Source: Brachypodium distachyon
Lineage: Eukaryota > Streptophyta > Magnoliopsida > Poales > Poaceae
NCBI RefSeq assembly: GCF_000005505.3
Contig: NC_016131.3
Location: 50,577,355 to 50,641,354, forward strand
Reading direction: 5' to 3'
DNA: 64,000 nucleotides
A model generated the notes under the pieces. The model saw only the letters and a list, made by a program, of their open reading frames with translations. It was not told the origin of the DNA and made no database searches. Positions 56,894 through 64,000 of the stretch are shown one piece after another. Numbering within the stretch: the stretch's first letter is position 1; every line of letters begins with the position of its first letter. The translations under genes and the position numbers were made by a program.

Positions 56894-59601
56894 ATGGCCA
56901 TGGCGCTGCGCAACCTGGTCACCAAGATGCGGACCCCGCCGCCGCCCGCCGCCGGCAGGCGGCGCGGCCTTTACTACGCCACCAAGTTCGCCAACCGCTC
57001 TCAGGTTCGCTCCTACCTTAATTATTACTGATTCCTGTTCGTTGCCAATGAAACCCTGTGTTTTCAATGGTTCGGAGGGAGTACAAGAGAGAAAGACCTT
57101 ACTTACGGGATTGTGCATAACTTTAGTATATTCGGTCTCAAGTTATAAACAATGCCTTCGATCATCACGTAGTAATGCTGCAGCTGCAAGTTTGATAGAT
57201 TCCCAAGCTGCAATGTCTACTCTCGTAGAAACTACCGTATCGTTTTGAGATGCGACCGTAGGCAATTTAGATTCCGTTTATGTCTATTAATTTGTTTGTG
57301 CATGCCTCTGTTACACCACTGCCTCCAAGCTCTAGTGGGTTTTTTTTCTGTGTTTTTCCTCCTGTTCGGTTTTCGGCCCAGTTTTCCTTATAAATCGGGC
57401 AACTTTTTCAGCGGTTGAATTCTTTTCAACCGTTCTTTGGCAATAAATAATTCGTTGATGGTTGTTTCGTCGGCAAAAAAAATTACACCACTGCAACATG
57501 CTATGATAGGATCGGATAGCATAAGCATAACTGCCACTTGTTCTTGCCATGTCATTCTTTTTTTCCGTCTCGTCACTGAAACATACAGGGCCCTAGTCGA
57601 GAAGATGCTAGGAAGTTGTACCTGGAGAATCTAGAAGAATTTAACTCTGTGATGGAACACAAGGATTATATGATGTAAGGAACTACGGTTGAGTTAATTC
57701 GTACGTAGTTACATGTTTTTTTTTGACGAAACGACACGGCGTGCCATTCATATATCAAAGAGGGTTGAGAAGAACTCAACGCGGAGAGTAACAATTACAA
57801 ACACTGAAACAAAAAAGAAAGAAACAAGAAGCTATACAGCGGGGGCACAAGCTCAGGGAACATCATCGCTACGAGACACCAGAGCACCTAAGCCAGAAGT
57901 ATCAACAAGACCCCAAAGGGAAGCTTCAGCCTTGATGGCCGAGATCAGAGAGGGCGCCGGTCTATGTAGACGGTTAAATATTTTGTTATTTCTCTCCTTC
58001 CAAATGGACCAAAGGGTTAGGATGAAAAGGGAAGACGCCGCCCGCGAAGATTTGCGACCCATCGCCGTGAGAACCCTATCAGAAATATGAACCCACCAGT
58101 GTTCGATCGAGGTGGGATCAACCCAGCCGGCAGGATTGAACGCCAGCACGTTGCACCAGTCCGCAATCCCCGACCAAACTTGTCTGGCACAACAGCAGTC
58201 AGCGAAGATGTGCTAAGCGTTCTCCACAGCATGCAGGCAGAAAGGGCACCACTTGTAGTTCTCAATTCCTTTTCGCGAGAGAAGATTAGCCGTGGGGACG
58301 CGCTCTTGAACCAGCAGCCAGGCAAAAAATTTGCACCGCTCGAGCGCCGAGCAACACCAAAAAGATCAATGAAAGGTTGGCGCATGGTGCCAAGGAACTG
58401 GGCCAAATAGGCTGACCTGGCAGTATAGGAGCTGGAGGCGGAGACCTTCCAGGACACCGCGTCCGGGCAATCATCGAACAAGGCGGTTTGGGAGACGATG
58501 GAGAAGATGTGAATGAACTCACCAAGCTCGTCAGCGGAGAGGGCAGGCGGCAAACCACGAATCCATTTGTCGTCGACAAGCCCGTGTCGAAGACAACGAT
58601 TCTTCCTCTGAGACTTGACAAAGAGAAGAGGTGCCAGGTCCATGAGCTTGCGACCGAAGCCCAGGCATCTTGCCAGAAGTTGACAGTCAAACCATCCCCG
58701 ATCGAGATGGCCGCAAAGGCCGAAAACAGCGACTCGTCATCAACGGAGGTGGGGATCTCCAAACCCTGCCAAGGTTTCTTCGGCTCCGTCCATCTCAGCC
58801 AAGCCCAGCGCAAGCGAAGAGTCGAAGCAAATTTGAAGATGTCAATGACGCCAAGGCTACCCAATGGCTTCGGCTTGCAAACATCAGACCACCTAACGAG
58901 ACAGCTGGCGCCGCTACAATCAACATCACCCTTCCAAAGCCACCCACGACGGAGCTTGTCGATTTTCTTCATAACCCAAATCGGGAGGTCGATGGCAGAT
59001 AGGAAGAACACCGGAAGCACTGCATGCAGCAGGACAAGCCGGCCGCCCTTGCTCAACAATTTCTTCTTGTACCCCGCAAGCCTAGCCGAGATTTTGTCGA
59101 TGAGCGGTTGAAATAGCACCTTCCTGGGCTTTGAAAGAGATAACGGCAGACACAAATAAGTAGTAGGGAATGCGCTAATAGAGGCCGAGAAACCATCGAG
59201 GACTTCTGCCAGATCGAGAGAGGATAGAGCTTTTGGAAATATTGACCTGCAGACCCGAAATTTGGCCAAAAACGTTCAGGAGGTGAGCAAGGCATTGAAC
59301 GTCATTGTTGTCCGGCACCATGAAAGAGAATAACGTCGTCGGCATACATGGACACTCGGAGGCGAGGAGAGTTGCCAGGGAGCGGCCGGAGAATGCCGTG
59401 ATCGGAGGCAAGGGAGAGCATCCTCTGCAGGGGCTCAACCGCCAAGTTACATGATTTTAACCGTGATGATCCTAATGATATCACTTTCCTCTTCTTCTTT
59501 TTTCTTCAAGGCCGTGCATTAAGCTGCTCGAGAGGGGAAACAAGCTTCTCAAGTGGTCCTTCGTGTTGCTTGTTCGACTTCCTTTGGCGTGCCTTTGTTA
59601 G
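56894..59601 (+). CDS. Small spliced protein, 95 aa, function unknown
   Basis: Three exons, 56894-57004, 57589-57674 and 59511-59601, with good GT-AG sites (CTCAG/gttcgc, tacag/GGCCC, GAT/gtaagg, cttcaag/GCCGT) and perfect phase. The protein starts MAMALRNLVTKMRTPPPPAA, then GRRRGLYYATKFANRSQGPS, a charged helix EDARKLYLENLEEFNSVMEH and a hydrophobic end (LLKWSFVLLVRLPLACLC). The basic, proline-containing start could be a mitochondrial presequence. I do not recognise the family. If intron 2 were not removed, exon 2 would end with MM and a stop six bases later, giving 66 aa. Intron 2 carries a 1.7-kb LINE. Confidence 0.6.
57716..59444 (-). mobile_element. 5'-truncated L1-type LINE, reverse strand, in an intron
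   Basis: The minus strand encodes the second half of a plant L1 reverse transcriptase in broken frames: YADDVILF near the 5' end, a following SGLQVNISKS, then CLPLSLSKPR, LAGYKKKLLSKGGRLVLLHA, the IDLPIWVMKKIDKLRRGWLW region, and the C-terminal LWSIWKERNNKIFN. A poly-T (poly-A on the minus strand) marks the 3' end at 57716-57724. The 9-bp sequence agttacatg flanks both sides exactly (57707-57715 and 59445-59453), a perfect target-site duplication. Frameshifts split the ORF, so it is inactive, but the intact duplication suggests a fairly young insertion. Confidence 0.92.
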
Positions 59602-59640
59602 AGCTGTTAAATTATTGTTGTCTGATCTGTTTTTTGTTGT

Positions 59641-60005
59641 CACATCTTTATTATGAGTTGACACTTTTATAGGTAGCCTGAGTTTGCAGGTTCAATGAAA
59701 TCAACATGATTATATTCTGTTTTTTTTTCTTATCACATCTGTATTACGAGTTGACACTTTTATAGGTAGCCTGAGTTTGCAGGTTCAATGAAATCAACAT
59801 GATTGTATTCTGTTTTTTTTCTTATCACATCTGTATTACGAGTTGACACTTTAATAGGTAGCCTGAGATTGCAGGTTCAATGAAATCAACATGATTGTAT
59901 TCTGTTTTTTTCTTATCACATCTGTATTACGAGTTGACACTTTTATAGGTAGCCTGAGTTTGCAGATTTAATGAAATCATCATGATTGTATTCCGTTTTT
60001 TATAA
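59641..60005. repeat. Tandem repeat 4 x about 92 bp after the 95-aa gene
   Basis: The unit begins cacatctgtattacgagttg, contains aggtagcctgagtttgcagg and 'tcaatgaaatcaacatgatt', and ends in a T run. Copies start at 59641, 59734, 59826 and 59917. The spacing falls 93, 92, 91, apparently from loss of one T each time. The array begins 40 bp after the stop codon and should lie in the 3' UTR. Each copy carries an AATGAA-like word. Confidence 0.85.
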
Positions 60006-60009
60006 AAGC

Positions 60010-60480
60010 AGGTTATAATTTGCATGATTGTTGATGTCTTAAACATTTAAAGGGTTGAGAAAACAAAATTACCTCAGTTATATTAGGACCAAAGCAAACG
60101 AAACCTCAGTTAAGAGTAGTACAGCTAGATAACCATAAACAGAGTTAAAAACCAAGCATAGTTTAGGTGGTCAGTCAGCCCCATCAGAGTTCGATCCTCT
60201 CGAAGGTCGCACTTTGATGTTTAAAAATTATATATTTATATACTGTCGGACTACAATCGCGCACCTGTTACAGTTTAACTTTAAAAAGACTTGAAGAAAA
60301 ACCGTAAACAGAGTTCACTTGGCCGTATTACATGTACGTATATAAACTCTCGAATAGACATAGCAGAAGTTATATGCAGCAATCTAGGAGGTCACATCAC
60401 TCGTCAGGTTCAGCTATCTCGTGACGCAGGTAAGCGGTAAACGAAAAAATCTCTGTTAGAGCGAAAGCACCAAACGACAA
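60010..60480. other. Intergenic, nothing recognised
   Basis: AT-rich sequence with no repeat ends and no coding signal. It probably holds the 3' UTR of the minus-strand gene that follows. Confidence 0.4.
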
Positions 60481-60492
60481 CTTGGCAGTTCT

Positions 60493-61080
60493 TCATACAT
60501 CCTTCATAATCAATGGTACCTTCTCGCTCTCCTTCCTAAAATAAAACAAGTAGGAAAAATTGCATATACTCGGTAAAAATTGTGTAAACATGAGTGTTCA
60601 AAAGAGCACAAGAACATATTTCTTTTCGACCTTACCTCACACGTTCCATACTTTCTTCAGCCTTTTGTTCTAACAACTTGGCCTCACGAACGATTACCTC
60701 TGTGCTGGCTGATTCCAAGTCAATTCTTTTGGCGTGCTGCTTACCCTGAAAATGCAACAGCAGAAGCATAAAAAGCTTAGATGACAATGTCCCCTATGCC
60801 TAATGATCGAACCAATACTGACCCAAAAAAAATCTGTTCGATCAGTTCTTCTGCTTAGCATGTTTTCAGAACAAATTAACAAATTCACCGCAACTAAAAA
60901 TTAGCAAAGAAAGCAAGAAAGAAATAGGCGCAGGAACGAAGAGATCCAAAAACTGATCTACCAGCAAAGATGCATACAGAACCTGAGAGAACTAAGGGAG
61001 CCTCAGATGCGAGAAGCCAATAACCAATCAGAAGAGTTGTGATAACAAAACCAAGTACTCACGAATGGCCACACTAGCAT
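60493..61080 (-). CDS. Small spliced protein, 56 aa, helical, function unknown
   Basis: Three exons in minus order, 61080-61063, 60745-60636 and 60535-60493, join in phase with canonical sites (CATTC/gtgagt, tttcag/GGTAAG, GTGAG/gtaagg, attttag/GAAGG). The product starts MLVWPFGKQHAKRIDLES and continues as one charged helix (VIVREAKLLEQKAEESMERV). No single exon is longer than 110 bp, so an ORF scan misses it. I know no family. The ATG exon is only 18 bp, so a further upstream exon is possible. It is divergent from the gene at 61400. Confidence 0.45.
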
Positions 61081-61399
61081 GACAAGGTATTTCAAATTTG
61101 TTTACTGGATTAATTGCCGTATTTTATCCCAATCTTGTATACCCAAAATACGGATTCATGGCAAAAAATGTTTAATTTGTTTTCGGATTTGTTTTTGTGG
61201 AGAAAGAAAAATACAGTAGTAAAGAAAAGAAAACGGTAATTAAGGAAACCGATTCCAACACCGCTGCACACCGGCTAGGGCCGGCCGGCGCAAGTAGATA
61301 TATATATTTGTCTGCCTCCCGATCCTGCACTACGTACGTAATCTCTAGCTACAGAGAGATCATCGGCGATCAAAATCGAGGAATTAATAATCTCGATAG

Positions 61400-61772
61400 A
61401 TGGCGGACGTGGAGAACCCCGACGAGGAGGAGGAGGCGGTGGCGGCGGAGGCGAGCGAGTGCAGCCGGCGCGCGGTGATCTGCACGCTGGGATGTCTCTC
61501 GGTGGCGTGGGCGTTCAACGTCCTGAGGCTGACGGGGATGGTCATACAGCTTGTTGGTCGCCATGTTCCTCATGGCTGCCGCCGCCTACCTGCCCTTCTG
61601 CCTCCTCTCCGTAATTGTGTACGATGCTTGGTACGCCGACAATGACGATGATCCGGAGGACGGCCATCGTCCGACTAGGATCCTTGATAGCTTGCTTCAG
61701 TATGATCGCTCCCTCGTCCAGGAATCGCTGCGTCGGTATATACGTCTCTTTCAACATCATCCGCCCGGCTAA
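61400..61772 (+). pseudogene. Small two-helix membrane-protein gene with a frameshift
   Basis: The frame from ATG 61400 gives an acidic start (ADVENPDEEEEAVAAEASE), then RRAVICTLGCLSVAWAFNVL, a first membrane helix, and MVIQ. After 61549 the downstream frame, shifted by one base, gives LVAMFLMAAAAYLPFCLLSV (second helix), then YDAWYADNDDDPEDGHRP and RSLVQESLRRYIRLFQ to a stop at 61770-61772. Read straight through, the first frame instead gives an Arg/Pro-rich tail without a helix. This fits one extra base near 61550, by mutation or sequencing error. The family is unknown. Confidence 0.5.
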
Positions 61773-61860
61773 TTAACTGTTTGTTAGTTACGGAGTACTT
61801 TTTTTTTACCTACATGCATACACTTATCTGGATTGATCGGTACATAAAGACACGTGTATT

Positions 61861-63513
61861 TCTTCCGTCCAACAAAAGATGTCTCCTGCGGGGAAAAACA
61901 GGCGTTGCCGGAGGCCCGAAACCTCCGTCGAAAGCCTATTTGCCTCCGTCAAAGCCTTTGCTTTTTCTCGGAGCCGTCGGCAATAAAAAAGCACTGACGG
62001 CTTACGTTAAGACAGCTTTGCCTGAGGCTATACTAAACGCTCGGCAAAGAAAATCAGAGAAATAAAAAAGATAAATATCCCACGCCACCCGCCGCTGCAC
62101 CTCGCCAGCCGCTTCACCCCGCCGCGCGCTGCCCCCAGCTGCATCTCGCGGCCGCTGCACTCCGCCGCGTGCCGCCCCTGGCTGCATCTCGCCGCTCGCC
62201 GCTGCAGCCCGCCGCTGCTCCCGGCCGGCCTCAACGCCGCGCTGCTGTCGCCCCGTGCGCATCTGCTGCTGCCGCCCCCAAGCTCCGATGCTTCTGCTCG
62301 CCCCGCCCGCCTGCCGCCGGTCTGCAACACGATAGAGAGAGAGAGAGGGAGAGCTGCGCGCTGCTGCCGCTCGCCCCACGCCGCCACGCGCTTGCCGGAG
62401 GGAGAGGAGGAGAGGCCGGGCTGTTGCCTGCCTGATGCTGAAGACATATGAGGAAGGGAAGGGCTCACCGGCAGGGGGCTGCTGCCTGCCTGCTGCTGCT
62501 GCAGCATCTGGAGAGAGGAGGGAGGAGAGGAGAGAGCAGCATCTGGAGAGAGGAGAGGGGATTCGATTTGGGTTGGGTTGCAGGAAGGAGAGCCCGTCCT
62601 CTGTGCGGGAGGGAGGAGAGACAGATGAGGAAGAGAAGGGATAAGAAGAGACGGAGGGCAGGGATAAGAAGAGACGAGCGAACAGCAGCCTGCCACGTCG
62701 TCAATCCGCGCCGCGTTCATCCGGATCGGTGACGTGGCAAAGTTTTCTTTGCCGGCGGCCAGGCCTACAACAAAGATATTCTATTTTAATTTCGTGTATT
62801 GACCTTTGTCTTTTTTTTTCTTTTTTCTTTTTCTTTGGCGTGTGCACGTTTGATAACGTTTGTCCTATTTTAATTTTGTGTATTGACCTGAAATTTTTAT
62901 GACAAGCTTATATAGCCATAACGTAGCACCATACCAAAAATTGTGAATTTTTGACAAAATTTTAGTATTATTTCATTTTTCCCTATTAAACGGCTCTAAA
63001 AAATAATAAATAAATATTTTTACATAAAATTTATGATTTTAATTCATATTGCTCGTCATCAATGCTAAATGAAAGTACAGTAAAAATTTCAACTCAAAAA
63101 GTGGTGGTTACATCAAAATTTGAAACTAGAGAGAAAAATGATACAAAAGAAAAAAATATTGAAAACATCTTTGCCGGAGGCCGGCCTCCGGCAAAGAAGC
63201 TCGTCCGTTTTCTCATCGTTAGGCAGTGGTCAAGTCCACGTGGGCCACCCTTCTTTGCCGTAGGCCTTTCTTTGCCGGCGGCCTTTTTATTCTTTGCCGG
63301 AGGCCTTTTCTATTCTTTGCCGGAGGCCTCTTCGTTTTTGCCGTCAGCAAAAGCCTTCTTTGCCGAAGGCCCAAAAAAAAGCCTCCAGCAAACTGGGAAT
63401 TTCCCGTAGTGTCTCAAGTTTGTTAAAATTTGGATGCATTTAGACATGACTTGGTGTATAGATGCACTCAAATTTAGTCAAAATTTAGACATCCTTTGTT
63501 GGATGGAGAGAGT
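61861..63513. mobile_element. Stowaway MITE split by a CACTA element
   Basis: The left piece (cttccgtccaacaaaagatg, to 61884) and right piece (gtttgttaaaatttggatgc ... ttggatggagagag, 63412-63513) join into one ordinary Stowaway once the intervening 1.5 kb is removed. Confidence 0.75.
61885..63411. mobile_element. Non-autonomous CACTA (En/Spm) element
   Basis: The right end, inverted, reads CACTACGGGAAATTCCC. The left end cctgcggggaaaaacaggcg is a diverged match. A 3-bp TCT flanks both sides (61882-61884 and 63412-63414). Near both ends the motif ctttgccggaggcc and its variants repeat in both orientations, about 20 times in all, as in grass CACTA subterminal regions. The middle (62085-62720) is a GC-rich, low-complexity stretch of gccgctgc and gcatctcgc repeats with no transposase. 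Size 1527 bp. Confidence 0.85.
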
Positions 63514-63948
63514 ATGTATATATTGACAACTAGATCAATTATAAAGCTTCTGTCAGCTAGATCAGCCCGGTTTTCCGTTGATTAACAGGGGCAATTCTAT
63601 TTTTCTTGATCAATGGATTGAGTTTTTGGGACTCCGGTTCAGAAAAATAAACATTTTGTGAAAATGTTTTTAGCTGATAGAAAAGTTTTTTTTAAAAAAA
63701 TCCTACAAGTGTTTTTAGTACTACTCTACAAACTATAGAGACAGTAGTGAGACAAGGCCGTTTTAATTCATATTCAGTCTCGATAAACAGCAGTAGTATA
63801 GGTCGCGTAACACCCAAACACGTACGGATAAGAGTGAACAGTCTCAGAGTCTCGATCTTAGTACGACTCGTAGCTAGCAGCACATATGTGGCAGATAAGA
63901 TAAACATGGACGGGACTGAGATATACGATCGACGCACATCAGGCGGTC
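63514..63948. other. Intergenic / 3' flank of the edge gene
   Basis: AT-rich sequence with no supported exon. The part near 63900 is probably the 3' UTR of the minus-strand gene that runs off the window. Confidence 0.4.
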
Positions 63949-64000
63949 TTGGGCTTGGGATCCTCGGTCTGGACGTTGTTCTCCTTCTTCTCCTTCTTGT
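63949..64000 (-). CDS. C-terminal end of a gene cut by the window edge
   Basis: The last codons on the minus strand read KKEKKENNVQTEDPKPKTA and then TGA. The Lys/Glu-rich tail is encoded by regular GC-containing codons, unlike the AT-rich flank. Too little is present to name a family. Confidence 0.4.

Noticed and set aside
58488..59111. 207-codon plus-strand frame
   Set aside because: Antisense to the LINE reverse-transcriptase region, whose coding motifs are on the minus strand.
62028..62720. 230-codon minus-strand frame
   Set aside because: It lies in the GC-rich simple-sequence middle of the CACTA element. The peptide is low complexity and the opposite strand is equally open.

Overview
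The window is nuclear DNA of a monocot grass. Gene 5' ends are GC-rich, introns are canonical GT-AG, and the intergenic DNA is AT-rich and carries grass-type mobile DNA: Stowaway MITEs with CTCCCTCCGT-type ends, a CACTA element with CTTTGCCGGAGGC subterminal repeats, short Helitron-like elements ending in CTAG, and a truncated L1 LINE. A leaf FNR gene lies next to a ribosomal protein L9 gene. From memory the same pair lies near the start of rice chromosome 2, which suggests synteny with that region; I could not run an alignment.

Layout. (1) 0.8-17.8 kb is a decayed array. At least six broken copies of a 1.5-2 kb unit carry the antisense remains of the 5' coding end of a secreted protein. They are mixed with MITEs, Helitron-like elements, minisatellites, a 4 x 189 bp tandem repeat and one intact ORF (7053-7844, minus) for a truncated, catalytically impaired aspartic-protease-like protein. 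Part of the unit is a second copy of the FNR upstream region. (2) 17.9-43.3 kb is a gene-rich block: leaf ferredoxin-NADP reductase (+), a WAT1/EamA transporter (-), 60S ribosomal protein L9 (+), a GH28 polygalacturonase-like enzyme (-), a lysine-rich unknown protein (-), a DeSI/PPPDE peptidase (+), a TATA-driven 60-aa ORF (-), a plastid-type DUF819 membrane protein (+) and the spliceosome factor CWC15 (+). (3) 43.3-48.1 kb is repeat-rich intergenic DNA with nested Stowaways, G tracts up to 21 nt and a broken fragment that may come from a ribosome-inactivating-protein-like gene. (4) 48.1-56 kb has plastid-division ATPase MinD (-) and the eIF4E-binding protein CBE1 (-, ten coding exons). (5) 56.9-64 kb has two small spliced genes not found as single ORFs (95 aa plus, 56 aa minus), a LINE with a perfect 9-bp target duplication inside an intron of the first, a 4 x 92 bp repeat just after its stop, a frameshifted small membrane-protein gene, a CACTA element nested inside a Stowaway, and the last codons of a minus-strand gene at the window edge.

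The genes do not form a pathway. Several act in plastids (FNR, MinD, DUF819) and the rest are housekeeping or cell-wall functions. I re-derived every multi-exon model by hand from splice sites and reading phase, and each joins in frame. I saw no tRNA, rRNA or CRISPR.
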